Assembly: GCF_000971765.1 (NCBI RefSeq)
Contig: NZ_CP010907.1
Span: 434,001 to 498,000 of the forward strand
Direction of reading: 5' to 3'
DNA from: Candidatus Pantoea carbekii
Lineage (GTDB): Bacteria > Pseudomonadota > Gammaproteobacteria > Enterobacterales > Enterobacteriaceae
DNA length: 64,000 nucleotides
The stretch's first letter is position 1. Each line of letters begins with the position of its first letter. Positions 30,577 through 41,700 of this stretch are shown here, in pieces. Made by a program: the position numbers and the translations under genes. Under the pieces are notes generated by a model. It was not told the DNA's origin and did not search any database. It saw only the letters and a list, made by a program, of their open reading frames with translations.

Positions 30577-31617
30577 ATGATAGATCAGCCTCAAGAAATT
30601 ATTATCCGTCGTCCTGATGATTGGCATGTTCATCTACGAGATGGCGATGTGCTTGCTGCTGTTTTGCCTTATACTAGTGCTATCAATAGTCGTGCAATTA
30701 TTATGCCAAATTTATTACCGCCTGTAAGTAATATAAAAACTGCAATAGAATATCGTGATCGTATTTTAAGTTTAGTGCCTAAAGGACATACTTTTACGCC
30801 TTTAATGACATGTTATCTTACTGATTCGCTTAGTCCTAATGAACTTGAGGAAGGTTATAGAAACGGCATTTTTATAGCTGCTAAACTTTATCCAGCGCAG
30901 AGTACTACTAATTCTAACCATGGTGTTACTGATATTACTTTAATCACAAAAATACTAGAGCGTATGCAAAAAATTGGTATGCCAATATTGATACACGGTG
31001 AAGTTGTTGATTTGAGTGTTGATATTTTTGATCGCGAAGCTCGTTTTATTGAGACTATTTTGGAACCTATTCGTAATAGTTTTCCGGGTTTAAAAGTAAT
31101 TATGGAACATATTACCACTAAAGAAGCTGCTGAATATATAGCTTCAGGCAATGAATTATTAGGTGCAACAATTACACCACAACATTTGATGTTTAATCGT
31201 AATGATATGCTAGTAGGTGGTATACGTCCACATCTTTATTGTTTACCAGTTTTAAAACGCAATATTCATCAAAATGCATTACGCAAATTAGTTGCTAGCG
31301 GTCATTGCCGTGTATTTCTTGGTAGTGATACAGCGCCTCATCTACGTTCTTTCAAAGAAACTAGTTGTGGGTGTGCAGGTATATTCAGTGCTCCTAATGC
31401 GTTAGTGGCGTATGCTACTATATTTGAGGAATTAAATGCATTGAATTATTTTGAAAGTTTTTGTTCGGAGAATGGTCCGAATTTTTATGGTTTACCATTA
31501 AATAGCGGGACATTAAGATTAATACGTAAACCATGGAAAGTAAAAAAAAATTTATTAAATAATACATTAGTTCCTTTTCTTTCTGGTCAAATTTTGAATT
31601 GGTGTGTTATAACATAG
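30577..31617 (+). CDS. pyrC: Dihydroorotase PyrC
   Basis: Zinc enzyme cyclising carbamoyl-aspartate to dihydroorotate in pyrimidine synthesis. The ATG at 30577 gives 346 aa (348 in E. coli); an earlier in-frame ATG overlaps the -10 box. Seen: metal ligands in WHVHLRDGD (near 17), the carbamylated Lys in AAKLYPA near 100, HGEV near 138, EHITTK near 175, and the LGSDTAPH Asp near 248. pyrD is also present in this window, so UMP synthesis looks kept. Confidence 0.95.
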   Translation: MIDQPQEIIIRRPDDWHVHLRDGDVLAAVLPYTSAINSRAIIMPNLLPPVSNIKTAIEYRDRILSLVPKGHTFTPLMTCYLTDSLSPNELEEGYRNGIFIAAKLYPAQSTTNSNHGVTDITLITKILERMQKIGMPILIHGEVVDLSVDIFDREARFIETILEPIRNSFPGLKVIMEHITTKEAAEYIASGNELLGATITPQHLMFNRNDMLVGGIRPHLYCLPVLKRNIHQNALRKLVASGHCRVFLGSDTAPHLRSFKETSCGCAGIFSAPNALVAYATIFEELNALNYFESFCSENGPNFYGLPLNSGTLRLIRKPWKVKKNLLNNTLVPFLSGQILNWCVIT

Positions 31618-32406
31618 TGTTTATTGTTTTATGAAAGAATACAATTTCCAAATTCATGCTATCTTATATAAGAATTGTTGATCGCTTAAGAGTAACTATG
31701 TTGAAATTTAATTCAAATCCATTTAGATTCATAGAGAAGAGGTGTGATTGTATGTATGATATATACACCTTTGTAGATTAGTACAGCAGAAATAAAAAAT
31801 ATCAGCACAGCATATATAATTGAAAAAATTAATTTAAATAACTTGCTGTTGGTCAATTTATTTTCTGTTTGTTATGTTGATTTCATATGTAAATATGTTT
31901 TTGATGAAGGTATTTTGTCTTTTTTGTAGGTGATATTCACAGTGTTAGTGATACATTTAGATGATATTTATGACAAAATTTAATTAATATCAGCAAATAA
32001 TGATCTTGCCAGTATTTTCTTTGTATTTTTTGTTTTATATTAGGTATGCATATATTTTAAAATGTATTTGTAAATATATATTAAAAAAAATTATTTCCTA
32101 TTTATAAATTGCATTTAGTTAAAATTTAATTTTTAATATGTTCAAAGTGTTAATTATTTTATAATTGGCTTAGTAATTTGTTATCTATTATTAGATATAG
32201 ATTATTAGTAATTCTTTTATATTAGTAAACTAATATAAATTAATACATGACATTTTAAAATATATGTTACTGTATATTTTTTGTATATGCTATTAATATG
32301 ATATCCATTTTTTCTTTGTGTTACAATGTTCTTATTATTACATATATGACAACCGCATTAAACCTTGGGGAGTACTGTGTTTAACGGGTAATTTAAGGAG
32401 GTTGTA
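31618..32406. other. 789-bp spacer between pyrC and bssS
   Basis: E. coli dinI lies here but is not recognisable. AT-rich, stops in all frames. A short palindrome (11-bp arms 32216-32226 and 32229-32239) is present. The last 90 bp are richer in G/C and probably hold the bssS promoter/leader. Confidence 0.55.
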
Positions 32407-32661
32407 ATGGATCAAAATAATGATGTTATTCAAGCTCATCCGTTAGTTGGATGGGATATTAGTACTGTAGATAGTTATGATGCTATGATGATTCGTCTTC
32501 ATTCGTTATCATCACATGATCAAAGAAGAGAAGAAGCTGATATCGGTCCAACTTATTGGTTGACTACAGACGTAGCGAGACAGTTTATTTCAATACTTGA
32601 GGCTGGTATTGCAAAAATAGAATCTACAGAACATTATTTACATGATAATCGTAAGCATTAA
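32407..32661 (+). CDS. bssS: Biofilm/stress regulator-like protein BssS
   Basis: 84 aa, the same length as E. coli BssS (YceP). The N-terminal HPLVGWDISTVDSYDAMMIRL block and the WLTTDVARQFISILEAGIAK block are nearly identical to it. A strong AAGGAGG ribosome-binding site precedes the ATG. The E. coli protein influences biofilm formation and indole/AI-2 signalling; the biochemical activity is not known. Same order as E. coli (pyrC, bssS). Its retention with high conservation in a reduced genome is notable. Confidence 0.93.
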   Translation: MDQNNDVIQAHPLVGWDISTVDSYDAMMIRLHSLSSHDQRREEADIGPTYWLTTDVARQFISILEAGIAKIESTEHYLHDNRKH

Positions 32662-32668
32662 TTTAGCA

Positions 32669-32742
32669 TAGAATACTAAATAGCACTGTATGAAAAAGGC
32701 ACCTCAAAGTGCCTTTTTCATACAGTGCTATTTAGTATTCTA
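32669..32742. terminator. Bidirectional terminator: perfect 34-bp inverted repeat
   Basis: Arms 32669-32702 and 32709-32742 are exact reverse complements around a 6-nt loop (CTCAAA). The core GAAAAAGGCAC/GTGCCTTTTTC gives a GC stem with a T-run on both strands, ideal for the convergent genes bssS and trhO. The perfect pairing extends far beyond what a terminator needs. Confidence 0.92.
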
Positions 32743-32870
32743 TTTAAATCCACTTTCTAGATTTCAAATTAAATTTAATATAAAACACCACCTATCATTC
32801 TAAACAGACAAATAAATACAATTATATTAATTTGTATAATAAAATTCTTACATAATATTGATGACACTAT

Positions 32871-33818
32871 TCAGACTATAGAAGTAATTTTTTGATAACA
32901 TGGTAAACAACAACAACCATTATATTTTTGGGCACACACCAAACATTGAATAAATAATAAATGGCAGTTATTATTTTTACAATTTGTATAGACATCACAA
33001 GGTAAAGAACATTGATAACAATACGACAAAACATCATCGGAGATACGTTCACTCATCCGTTCATCGAAAACAAAATTCTTTCCTTTAAAACGCACGGGTA
33101 AACCTTTCTGCCATGCACTCCGTGTATAACCAATAATCCCTCCTTCAATATGATTAACATCATTAAACCCATTATATTTCATCCAAGCGGTTGCCTTTTC
33201 GCAACGAATTCCTCCCGTACAATACATTACTATTTTTTTATTTTTATAATGTTGTAACATATTGACTGCCATACGTAGCTGATTGCGAAATGTAGAAGCA
33301 GGTACAACAATAGCATTATCAAAATGGCCAATCATATATTCATAGTAGTTACGCATATCAACAAATAATATACTAGGATCGTCTAACATACTATTCACTT
33401 CTGAAGCACTAAGATATTTACCTACATTGCTTGGATCAAAATCTTTATCATCTATACCATCCGCAACAATACGATTTCGGACTTTTATACGTAAAACCCA
33501 AAACGATTTTCCATTATCTTCTAACGCAATATTCATTCGTAGATTATGAAGTGCTGGATCAAAAGTATATAAAATCTGCCTCATTGATTCATATAAATTC
33601 GCCGGTACACTAATCTGCGCATTAATTCCTTCAGAGGATATGTAGATCCGACCAAATACCCTATATTTATTTAAAAAAACATATAAAGAATCACGAAATA
33701 CATTAGGATTAATAATCTGAAAGTATTTATAAAAAGAAACAGTAATGCGTGTTTCAGTTTCATCTAACATGCGCTGCTTCAATTTTTTATTACAAATAAG
33801 ATTATGTAATACTGACAT
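32871..33818 (-). CDS. trhO: tRNA uridine(34) hydroxylase TrhO (YceA, rhodanese family)
   Basis: Oxygen-dependent enzyme hydroxylating U34 of certain tRNAs to ho5U. 315 aa, against about 350 in E. coli: the variable C-terminal tail is missing. The acylphosphatase-like N-terminal domain ([12 protein letters not shown]) is followed by a rhodanese domain with active-site Cys in [11 protein letters not shown] near residue 187. A Cys-rich cluster (CYQC, CKNNNC, CLVC, CCCLPC) lies near the C-terminus. Convergent with bssS. Confidence 0.92.
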   Translation of the reverse strand: MSVLHNLICNKKLKQRMLDETETRITVSFYKYFQIINPNVFRDSLYVFLNKYRVFGRIYISSEGINAQISVPANLYESMRQILYTFDPALHNLRMNIALEDNGKSFWVLRIKVRNRIVADGIDDKDFDPSNVGKYLSASEVNSMLDDPSILFVDMRNYYEYMIGHFDNAIVVPASTFRNQLRMAVNMLQHYKNKKIVMYCTGGIRCEKATAWMKYNGFNDVNHIEGGIIGYTRSAWQKGLPVRFKGKNFVFDERMSERISDDVLSYCYQCSLPCDVYTNCKNNNCHLLFIQCLVCAQKYNGCCCLPCYQKITSIV

Positions 33819-34223
33819 GATATCTATTCCTGCTTATCATTTCTAGATCTTATCTATGTACCTTAATTTTTGTGTTTTTATGTGATCAACTTTGTTTTTT
33901 GTGATGATTTTGATTAATAAATTACAATTATATATTCAATAAAAATTGAAACTTCTAATTTAAAACAAAATTTTATACTTAAAAAACAGCATTTAATCGA
34001 ATATTATTTATCATATAATTCTGCTTATAATATATCAATTTTTAATAAATAAAATTGAAAAAAAATTTTGATTATATTTAAATAAAATCTAGTAAGATTA
34101 TATGGAGTAATAACAATGTAACTTCAACGCAAAAAACTAAATAGAATCTAAAGTTTTTTAAAACTATATTCTTCTACCTAGAAAATTTAAAACACGTACT
34201 AACAAGTATTAAATATCCGTATA
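33819..34223. other. Spacer at the junction of two syntenic blocks
   Basis: No gene or clear structure seen. It separates genes that map near 24 min in E. coli from a block that maps near 43 min, so a rearrangement breakpoint lies in it. Confidence 0.5.
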
Positions 34224-34307
34224 TGCCCGAGGCGGGACTTGAACCCGCATAGCTATAAAGCTGAGGGATTTTAAGTCCCTTGTGTCTACCAATTTCACCA
34301 CTCGGGC
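34224..34307 (-). tRNA. leuZ: tRNA-Leu (anticodon TAA)
   Basis: Class II tRNA, 84 nt without CCA. 5' GCCCGAG pairs with 3' CTCGGGC; discriminator A at 34224. The anticodon TAA is at 34271-34273 in loop CTTAAAA. The T-arm GCGGGTTCAAGTCCCGC is intact. The 3' CCA is not encoded (next bases TAT). It is third in the glyW-cysT-leuZ order of E. coli. Confidence 0.97.
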
Positions 34308-34325
34308 AAAATTATAAGAATGAAT

Positions 34326-34396
34326 AGGCGCATCCCGGAATCGAACCGAGGTAAACGGATTTGCAATCCGCTGCATAACCACTCTGCCAACACGCC
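34326..34396 (-). tRNA. cysT: tRNA-Cys (anticodon GCA)
   Basis: 71 nt without CCA. 5' GGCGTGT pairs with 3' ATGCGCC using two G-U pairs; discriminator T. The anticodon GCA is at 34362-34364. CCA is not encoded. Middle gene of the tRNA cluster. Confidence 0.96.
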
Positions 34397-34427
34397 TTAG
34401 TGTTACATGAGATAAAATTTGAAATGA

Positions 34428-34500
<73 letters not shown>

Positions 34501-34736
34501 ACATAATATAAAAATTTATTATTGTATACGACTAAAACCACTGATTTATTTTAAAAAATTAAATGCACCTAAGATTATATCTTCTTGTATATATTTGATA
34601 TTCTTATCCCAAAGCATTAAATTTCTTTATTCTGAAAAGAATCTCACTGTACTATTTTAGATAGTTTACTAATATCTAACAATGAGTCAACAAATTTATT
34701 CATAAATTTCAAAAATTATTATCTTTACCTTCTAAT

Positions 34737-35303
34737 TCAGCGTATATTTCTAAAAAGTATAGTTAATAAATCATTACATACTGCTCTAAAATATCGAAAC
34801 ATCGACAAAAAAGTTAATGTTGTAGCAACGTAAAATATGATGACACCAATTACTATAAAAATAGTAGTAGGATGCCATAATAATACAAACAACGACAACA
34901 TTTGTAATATTGTTTTTACCTTTGCAATCCATAAAACTGCTACGTTATTACGATATCCAATTACTGCCATCCACTGACGTAATGCTGAAATAATAATTTC
35001 ACGAGTAATTATAATAGCTGTAGGCAATGTTATCCACCAAATATGAAAATATTCAACGATTACAACTAATGCTGCACTTACCATGATCTTATCAGCAACC
35101 GGATCTAAGAATGCACCAAAACGTGAAGTTTGTTTCCAACGTCGAGCTAGAAAACCATCTAACCAATCAGTAATAGCTGCAAGCATAAAAATTAATGCAG
35201 TAAGAAATGATGACCAATAAAATGGTAAATAAAATGTAAATACAAAAAAAGGAATCAAGAAAATTCGAAACAAGGTAAGATAAATTGGAATGTTGAATTG
35301 CAT
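34737..35303 (-). CDS. pgsA: Phosphatidylglycerophosphate synthase PgsA
   Basis: Inner-membrane enzyme making phosphatidylglycerophosphate from CDP-diacylglycerol. The start at 35303 ([14 protein letters not shown]) matches the family and gives 188 aa (182 in E. coli); the frame also extends 45 nt upstream. The CDP-alcohol phosphatidyltransferase motif is complete: D-G-x2-A-R-x8-G-x3-D-x3-D at about residues 49-70 ([10 protein letters not shown], then [11 protein letters not shown]). Four or five membrane helices. Same order as E. coli: uvrC, pgsA, glyW. Confidence 0.95.
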   Translation of the reverse strand: MQFNIPIYLTLFRIFLIPFFVFTFYLPFYWSSFLTALIFMLAAITDWLDGFLARRWKQTSRFGAFLDPVADKIMVSAALVVIVEYFHIWWITLPTAIIITREIIISALRQWMAVIGYRNNVAVLWIAKVKTILQMLSLFVLLWHPTTIFIVIGVIIFYVATTLTFLSMFRYFRAVCNDLLTILFRNIR

Positions 35304-35385
35304 ATGCCATAATACCTTGTCTAAATATAGTGAAAGAAAGCAAAACATATATAATATTACTCAATTTATCTATTGATAATTTCAA

Positions 35386-37236
35386 TTAAGACTTAAATGA
35401 TGTATGTATTCTTTTCGCTAGAGCCAATGAGATGGTTGGAACTTGAGCAATATCCTCAATACTTGCACTCATCAACAATCGAAGCCCTCCCATATGCTTA
35501 AGCAAATACTGTCGACGTTTTGGGCCTATTCCTTTGATTTTTTCTAATAAACTACTATTTTTTACTTTTTCTTGTTTTTTTCGATGTCCGGAAATAGCGT
35601 GCTGATGCGCTTGATCTCGAATATATTGTATGAGATGTAGTACAGAAGAATGACATGGTAAACATAACCCCTTTGGTTTAGCTTCAAAAAATAGAGTTTC
35701 TAATCCTTTTTTTCCATTTCTATTACGAGCTTTTGCTACTGCTATCAGAAAAGGATGACCTTTATCACGAAATATATTTAATTTATTAAATGTTTGTTTT
35801 GCTTTTGAAAATTGACTTTTCCCTCCATCAATAATGATAACATCAGGAATATTATTTACTTTTATTTTATTATATCTACGATTTAATGCTTGCTCTATTG
35901 CTGCACAGTCATCACCTGGAGTAATATTTACAATATTGTAACGACGATAAGCAGATCGTAAAGGACCCTTTTCGTCAAATACTATACAAGATGCTATTGT
36001 TTGTTGTCCATTATTATGACTAACATCAAAACACTCTATGCGTTTAATAGCAGCAATCTTAAAAAAAGTACTCATTTCGACAAGACGCTTCTGAATAGTA
36101 AAATACTTTGCAAGATAACTTTTTAATGCACTAACAGAGTTAGTACGTGCTAATTTAAGATAATTTGCATTATTACCAGAAGGCTTTACTTGAATATTAA
36201 TCTTACGACCTAATAAATGTTTTATTCTATTTATTAATAGATATCGTTGCGTTAAATTAAAGTCCAATAAAATGTCAGTTGGTAAATGATCAATATCATT
36301 ACTTTGTAAATTAGAATCTCCTTGTAAATATAATTGACTAATAAAAGTATGCACAACATTATTAAGTTCGTTATCAAGTAATTTCGAAAAATAACTGCGA
36401 CTACCTAATATTTTACCTTCACGAATAAATAATATATGTAAACACATTACACCGCAATCGTAAGCTACACTGATAACGTCAATATTAATACATTGATTAG
36501 ATACAAATTGTTTTTCAGTAATATGGCTCAGTGCTTGTATTTGATCACGTAATCGTGCAGCTTCTTCAAAACGCAAAGTTGAACTATACATATGCATGCG
36601 TTTTAGTAAGTGAGCTATTATTTGATCATCTTTACCATAGAGAAATAAACGAACATAATCTATTTGCTGTATATATTCTTCTTGACTTACCAAACCATCT
36701 ATACATGGGCCAAGACATCTACCTATTTGATATTGTAAGCATGGACGTGATCGGTTACGATAAACGCTATTTTCACACAATCGAATGGCAAATATTTGTT
36801 GTACAAAATTTAAAGTTTTACGTACTGCAGAAGTATTCGGGAAAGGTCCGAAATATTCACCTTTTAAATGTTTTTTACGGTAATGTATAGATAAACGAGG
36901 ATGTTGATCATTGCTTAGGAAAATATAGGGATAAGACTTATCGTCTCGAAGCAAAATATTGTAACGCGGCTTATAAAGTTTAATATAATTATGTTCAAGC
37001 AATAGTGCTTCTATTTCAGTATGTGTTACAGTAACATCAATATTTTGAATATTTTTAACAAGAACTTCAATTCTCTTATTATCTACTTGTGTATAAAAAT
37101 AGGTACTTAATCTTTTTTTGAGATTTTTTGATTTACCAACATAAATAACTGTACCTATTTTATCATACATACGATATACGCCCATTTGATTAGTTACGTT
37201 ACTCAAAAAAGTTTTAAAATCAAAAGAATCATTCAC
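35386..37236 (-). CDS. uvrC: Excinuclease ABC subunit UvrC
   Basis: Makes the two incisions in nucleotide-excision repair. 616 aa (610 in E. coli). Seen: N-terminal GIY-YIG nuclease ([21 protein letters not shown], residues about 19-39), a Cys cluster in [16 protein letters not shown] motif ([13 protein letters not shown] near 215), the RNase H-like C-terminal nuclease with [11 protein letters not shown] near 396, and a helix-hairpin-helix end ([22 protein letters not shown]). With mfd, it argues for a working repair pathway. E. coli uvrY is missing upstream. Confidence 0.97.
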   Translation of the reverse strand: MNDSFDFKTFLSNVTNQMGVYRMYDKIGTVIYVGKSKNLKKRLSTYFYTQVDNKRIEVLVKNIQNIDVTVTHTEIEALLLEHNYIKLYKPRYNILLRDDKSYPYIFLSNDQHPRLSIHYRKKHLKGEYFGPFPNTSAVRKTLNFVQQIFAIRLCENSVYRNRSRPCLQYQIGRCLGPCIDGLVSQEEYIQQIDYVRLFLYGKDDQIIAHLLKRMHMYSSTLRFEEAARLRDQIQALSHITEKQFVSNQCINIDVISVAYDCGVMCLHILFIREGKILGSRSYFSKLLDNELNNVVHTFISQLYLQGDSNLQSNDIDHLPTDILLDFNLTQRYLLINRIKHLLGRKINIQVKPSGNNANYLKLARTNSVSALKSYLAKYFTIQKRLVEMSTFFKIAAIKRIECFDVSHNNGQQTIASCIVFDEKGPLRSAYRRYNIVNITPGDDCAAIEQALNRRYNKIKVNNIPDVIIIDGGKSQFSKAKQTFNKLNIFRDKGHPFLIAVAKARNRNGKKGLETLFFEAKPKGLCLPCHSSVLHLIQYIRDQAHQHAISGHRKKQEKVKNSSLLEKIKGIGPKRRQYLLKHMGGLRLLMSASIEDIAQVPTISLALAKRIHTSFKS

Positions 37237-37263
37237 TGCTAATTAAAACCTCTATTTGTTAGG

Positions 37264-37290
37264 ATTATATCGTGATAATCATGATATAAT
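37264..37290. repeat. Short dyad just upstream of uvrC
   Basis: 13-bp arms ATTATATCGTGAT (37264-37276) and ATCATGATATAAT (37278-37290) around one A, with a single G:T mismatch. It lies 28 nt upstream of the uvrC start, so it could be an operator or promoter-associated dyad. Confidence 0.6.
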
Positions 37291-37495
37291 TTAATTTGCA
37301 AGGATAATTAATATTATTTAATAAATATTGTTTAGACATTTTTGATATATAAAAATTTTTCATTAAAAATGTTCAAAATTATTAATTAGTTATTTTATAT
37401 ACATGTATCTTGGATGTAGAATACATGGATATAATTTTAAATACATATAAATATATTAATAATAATTATATATGAATTATTTAACATTGCATGTT

Positions 37496-37548
37496 ATTAT
37501 CGATGATAAATAATATCTAATTGATAGATATTATTTATCATCGATAAT
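37496..37548. repeat. Perfect 24-bp inverted repeat, 5-nt loop
   Basis: Arms 37496-37519 and 37525-37548 are exact reverse complements around ATTGA. They contain an inner ATCGAT. It lies 260 bp upstream of uvrC and 570 bp upstream of yecF, far from any 3' end. Confidence 0.9.
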
Positions 37549-38120
37549 TAGATACATTTGTATTATTGATTATTTAGTAGAATATTATATTTTTAGACAG
37601 ATGAAATTATCGAATTAAAAATTCGAATAAATATCTAAATCAATACACATAATTTTAATCATAGGGTTATATATTGATATATTTAAAATATTAAAAATAA
37701 TTGCTACTTAATATTAATTTATGTAACTAGAGTTGATAATTAAATTATCATAAATAAAATAAGTAAAACACAATAAAAATTGTTACCGAAAGATTTATAG
37801 ATTGCAATTTATAAAAAATTTTATCACTAACCAAATAAATTCAAATCATTAGTAAATATTAAAAGTTTAATCTTGTATATTTTATAGAAAAATATATAGT
37901 GTTTTTGTTAATAAACGATATATATTCATGGAATTTTAATTTATTAAAATTATCTATTTTAGACTTTTAAAGATAGATATTATAAATTTTATAGTTCCTT
38001 ATTTTAAAAAAAATAATTAATTTTATTAATAAATATTGAATATGTATTTTTAAAGATATTTTTTGTAAAATTTACATCACGTAAAAATATTTTTTTAACG
38101 CTTTATACCGGGATTAAAAG

Positions 38121-38345
38121 ATGGGTAATCAAAATTTTTTAACTTCACAAGAAATAAAAAAATTAGGAAATGAAATTGCATGTCTTAAAATGATAGTAAC
38201 ATTTATGCTAAAAATGATGGGGCAAGCTGATGCAGGTAAAGTAATAATTAGTATGGAACGATATATACAAATGTTAGATGATAAAGTACAGGCAGAAATA
38301 TTTAGGAACACTATTATGCAAATAAAAGCTGCTTATTCTCAATAA
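38121..38345 (+). CDS. yecF: DUF2594 family protein YecF
   Basis: 74 aa, identical in length to E. coli YecF. The NEIACLKMIVTFMLKMMGQADAGKVIISMER stretch and the C-terminal IKAAYSQ match it. It is a small, probably helical protein whose function I do not know. In E. coli yecF lies close to uvrY-uvrC, so it moved together with that block. The opposite-strand frame is a shadow. Confidence 0.88.
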   Translation: MGNQNFLTSQEIKKLGNEIACLKMIVTFMLKMMGQADAGKVIISMERYIQMLDDKVQAEIFRNTIMQIKAAYSQ

Positions 38346-39499
38346 TATATAATGAGTTAATTATTTTATCAAATCCAAGATGTTAATTATTTATTTAAAA
38401 TTATTAATTAATAAGATATTAAATAGATTCTAATAACTATACCAAATAAATTCATTATGTTACAGTTTGATTTTTATCAACTAAACATCAATCAATATGA
38501 TTATTGACTGAGATTTAAAGAGACAAATAATTTTTTTACAGAATGATACATAATAACTTTCATGTATATTGAGTAGACTTTTAATATAAAAATATGCATA
38601 TCAAAAAATTTTGATAATTAAATTTTAAAAATATAAAAATGATAGTACTAATAATATTAGTAGATTAAATATCCAAATTAATGGGGTTATAAAAACATAT
38701 TACATTAACTAAAAATAGATTTGTATTTAAAAGAAATTGATCACAATTACAAAATTTTTAAATCTTAAAATTTAGTATTGACTATTGTATTATGAATAGT
38801 AAAATGTTTTTGTTTCTTTGTTAACAATTCAAAATTTGCATTAATATTAAATGAACATCTAATCTTAAAACATAAATCAGTAAAACAATAATTGCATACG
38901 TAATGATTAAATCATGTTAATGCCAAGTTAATTTGAAAATTTTATTAAAATGATATTACTTTAATTTTCAGCTTATTTGATGTACTTAGATCAGCATATC
39001 AGATAAGCAAATAACAATCATTCCTATTATACTACCAATATCAATAGTAAAATACAAATATGTCGATAATATTGTTCAGCTAACCAAAATTGCGCATGCT
39101 TAAATCTATAAAATATCATCAATTTATTTTAATTACGAAGAATTAAATATTAACTCAAAAATCTTATTAAATTATATAAATTTAAAATAATAGATTTATC
39201 AATGATTAAGTGTGTATCAAAACTACTGTCTTTAAAATCTATCGTTAATTAAAAGTTATGTAGCTTTGACGTGATATAGTGCTATAATAACTGTATGTTT
39301 GCTAGAATTTTAAAAGGGAAATGGAAAAATAAAATTTTAAATATTTCAGTGCAAATTATAATGAATTTTTTTTAACTGACTTAAATATGAACATTGAAAA
39401 AAATAAAGTGAATTTAGCAAAATTCTGTAAAATTGATAATTTTTTAAATTGCGCTTTATGCAAAATTATTTTGCGATTTTAAATATTTTTAGATATTTT
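38346..39499. other. 1.15-kb gene-free stretch
   Basis: No supported gene, RNA or long repeat. Highly AT-rich, stops everywhere. It is the junction between the relocated tRNA-pgsA-uvrC-yecF block and the serT-yccA block, so a second rearrangement breakpoint lies here. Confidence 0.6.
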
Positions 39500-39587
39500 T
39501 GGCGGAGGAAGAGAGATTCGAACTCTCGGATGGTTTCCCATCGACGGTTTTCAAGACCGTTGCCTTAAACCGCTCGGCCACTCCTCC
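39500..39587 (-). tRNA. serT: tRNA-Ser (anticodon TGA)
   Basis: Class II tRNA of 88 nt including an encoded CCA (39500-39502 on the complement). Acceptor GGAGGAG with 3' TTCCTCC, discriminator G. The anticodon TGA is at 39551-39553. A long variable arm (CGATGGGAAACCATCCG) is intact. E. coli serT likewise adjoins yccA. Confidence 0.97.
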
Positions 39588-39948
39588 AACAACTATTATT
39601 AGTATAAACACATAGAATTATATTGTAAATATTACATTGATGTATTTTCTTTAAAAAATTTATGCTTTTTTTATTAGATTGTTATTTGACTATGTCTGTA
39701 ATATTATTATATATAGGATAACAAAATTTTTTCACAATGCAATTATTCATGTAAAGAAAAGTAAAAATCTTTGCTGTCCTAAGACTACCGCGTACGCTAA
39801 CTTGACTTACGCTTAGTGATTAATAATATTTAATATTATTCGATAATATTTAATATTATTGTGTTCAACAATTATCTATTGAATGATATTCTATATACCT
39901 AAGTTTATTAATATAGAATTTCATCACTGACATATAGGATCATCAATA
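39588..39948. other. Divergent serT-yccA spacer
   Basis: No gene. It holds an 18-bp direct repeat (39823-39860). A GC-richer patch at about 39775-39815 may be promoter or leader of yccA or serT, but no clear boxes were assigned. Confidence 0.5.
39823..39860. repeat. Self-complementary 18-bp direct repeat, two copies
   Basis: ATAATATTTAATATTATT occurs at 39823-39840 and 39843-39860, spaced by CG. Each copy is itself a near-palindrome (8-bp arms around one T). It lies about 90 bp upstream of yccA. Confidence 0.85.
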
Positions 39949-40599
39949 ATGGACAGAATTATTAGCTCATTAAAACACCAAGCATTAATTAGCCATCATA
40001 AGGTATTACGTAATACCTACTTTTTATTAGGGCTAACTCTAGCTTTTTCATCTGCTACTGCAACGTTGAGTACAATATACCATTTACCTTCGCCCGGTTT
40101 TATACTTATGATAGCGGGGTTTTATGGCTTAATGTTTCTTACATATCGTTTAGCAAATCATCCAGCGGGTATCTTAGCCACCTTTGCGTTTACTGGTTTT
40201 CTAGGTTATTGTTTAGGACCTATTCTGAATTCATTTTTGTATTCAGGCATGGGAGACGTAATTGCTATGGCTCTAGGAGGTACTGCTCTAATATTCTTCT
40301 GTTGTTCTGCTTATGTATTAACAACACGCCGTGATATGTCATTTCTAAGTGGTACAATGCTAGTGGGTTGCGTATTATTATTAATAGGCACGCTTGTTAA
40401 TATGTTTTTGCAATTAACTGTACTACATCTAACTATTAGTGCACTATTTATCTTATTCTCTACAGGTGCCATTTTATGGGAAACTAGTAATATCATTCAT
40501 GGTGGTGAAACTAATTACATTCGTGCTACAGTAAGTCTTTATGTATCTTTATATAATATTTTTGTCAGTTTGCTAGGTTTAGCTGCTAATAAAGATTAA
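39949..40599 (+). CDS. yccA: FtsH protease modulator YccA (BI-1 family)
   Basis: Seven-helix inner-membrane protein of the Bax-inhibitor-1 family, which in E. coli is bound and slowly degraded by FtsH and protects SecY. 216 aa (219 in E. coli). The cytosolic N-terminus MDRIISSLKHQALISHHKVLRN is conserved, and so is GGETNYIRATVSLYVSLYN near the C-terminus. tusE follows after 79 nt as in E. coli. Confidence 0.94.
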   Translation: MDRIISSLKHQALISHHKVLRNTYFLLGLTLAFSSATATLSTIYHLPSPGFILMIAGFYGLMFLTYRLANHPAGILATFAFTGFLGYCLGPILNSFLYSGMGDVIAMALGGTALIFFCCSAYVLTTRRDMSFLSGTMLVGCVLLLIGTLVNMFLQLTVLHLTISALFILFSTGAILWETSNIIHGGETNYIRATVSLYVSLYNIFVSLLGLAANKD

Positions 40600-40678
40600 T
40601 GATAATTTTTTATAAAATATATTATTTTAAGGAGTTGAAAATTCAAACAATGTATTTTCATGAAAATGAGGTATAGCC

Positions 40679-41008
40679 GTGATTTCTGGCGACAAAGAAA
40701 TTTTTTTTGATACAGAAGGCTATTTAAAAAATAGTGCAGATTGGACTGAAACTGTAGCACAATTCATTGCTGAAACACAAGAAAACATGCTGATAAGCGA
40801 GGCACATTGGGAAATCATCTACTTTATACGCGAATTTTATGAGAAATTTAATACATCGCCTACAGTGCGTATGCTAGTAAAATACCTAGAAAAAAAACAT
40901 GGACAAGAAAAAGGAAGTAGCAAATACTTATTTCGTTTATTTCCTAAAGGTCCAGCAAAACAAGCCGTTAAAATTGCTGGTTTACCAAGGACGGTCAGAT
41001 GTTTATAA
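40679..41008 (+). CDS. tusE: Sulfurtransferase TusE
   Basis: Last carrier in the sulfur relay that feeds MnmA for 2-thiouridine at the tRNA wobble position. 109 aa, like E. coli. A GTG start is inferred because no in-frame ATG fits and a GAGG lies about 8 nt before it. The C-terminal block [20 protein letters not shown] and the catalytic Cys near the end (VRCL) are present. The other Tus proteins would have to be encoded elsewhere. Confidence 0.93.
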   Translation: MISGDKEIFFDTEGYLKNSADWTETVAQFIAETQENMLISEAHWEIIYFIREFYEKFNTSPTVRMLVKYLEKKHGQEKGSSKYLFRLFPKGPAKQAVKIAGLPRTVRCL

Positions 41009-41141
41009 TTAATCACTAATGACGAGTATCAATCATAGTTATTTTATTCATTTTCAATCAATAAAATAGTACGCATTTTTATTTTTATACCAATGATGAT
41101 GTTGCATATGTGATTTGTGCAATCTACAAAGTAACTTTTAT

Positions 41142-41162
41142 TGCACTATCGTCTATAGTGCA
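41142..41162 (+). terminator. Candidate hairpin downstream of tusE
   Basis: An 8-bp stem TGCACTAT/ATAGTGCA with loop CGTCT is followed by TTTAATTA. It is richer in G/C than the surroundings. It could end the yccA-tusE transcript; the T-run is weak. Confidence 0.45.
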
Positions 41163-41291
41163 TTTAATTAGATATTTGATAATATTTGGGAGGTTTTTAT
41201 TCATTGCTTATTTGCTTAAAATGTGGCTTAAAAGCGCTGTCTTTTTTTTCTAATCATAGAAATCAGAAGACAGATTTAGGAGGTCACAATA

Positions 41292-41609
41292 ATGATTGCT
41301 AGTAAATTTGGCATTGGACAGCAAGTGCGACATCGTCTCTCTGGAGTGCTTGGTGTAATTGTAGATGTAGATCCAGAGTATTCGTTAGATGAACCTAAGC
41401 TTGAAGAAATGGGTGCATCTGAATCGTTACGCACTGCTCCATGGTACCATGTTGTCATGGAAGATGAGGAGGGAGAGCAAGTACATACTTATATAGCTGA
41501 AATTCAATTAACCATTGAAACTTCATTCGAACACCCTGAACAACCTTCTATGGATGAACTAGCCGCTTCAATTAGGAAACAACTAAAGATGCTTCGTTTA
41601 CGCCATTAA
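41292..41609 (+). CDS. hspQ: Heat-shock protein HspQ (YccV)
   Basis: Small protein that in E. coli binds hemimethylated DNA and acts as a specificity factor for Lon. 105 aa, full length. The starting [16 protein letters not shown] and the [13 protein letters not shown] and [12 protein letters not shown] blocks are nearly identical to E. coli. A strong TAGGAGG lies 8 nt before the ATG. I see no obvious sigma-32 promoter upstream, only a weak 7-bp stem (41237-41273). Confidence 0.95.
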   Translation: MIASKFGIGQQVRHRLSGVLGVIVDVDPEYSLDEPKLEEMGASESLRTAPWYHVVMEDEEGEQVHTYIAEIQLTIETSFEHPEQPSMDELAASIRKQLKMLRLRH

Positions 41610-41700
41610 AATTTACGATTATAATTAATTTGTTATGATTTAATATTTTTAAAAAATATTAATTTCAAAATTTTTTTATTTTTTTTGTTACTGTTACTGC

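Larger units (their letters stand above)
37237..38120. other. 884-bp divergent spacer, uvrC-yecF
   Basis: No gene found; E. coli uvrY lies here. Very AT-rich. It contains two dyads listed separately (37264-37290 and 37496-37548). Confidence 0.65.

Noticed and set aside
38346-39499. Possible replication origin or CRISPR in the long AT-rich gap
   Set aside because: No repeated DnaA-box-like 9-mers, no origin-linked genes nearby, and no regularly spaced repeats.
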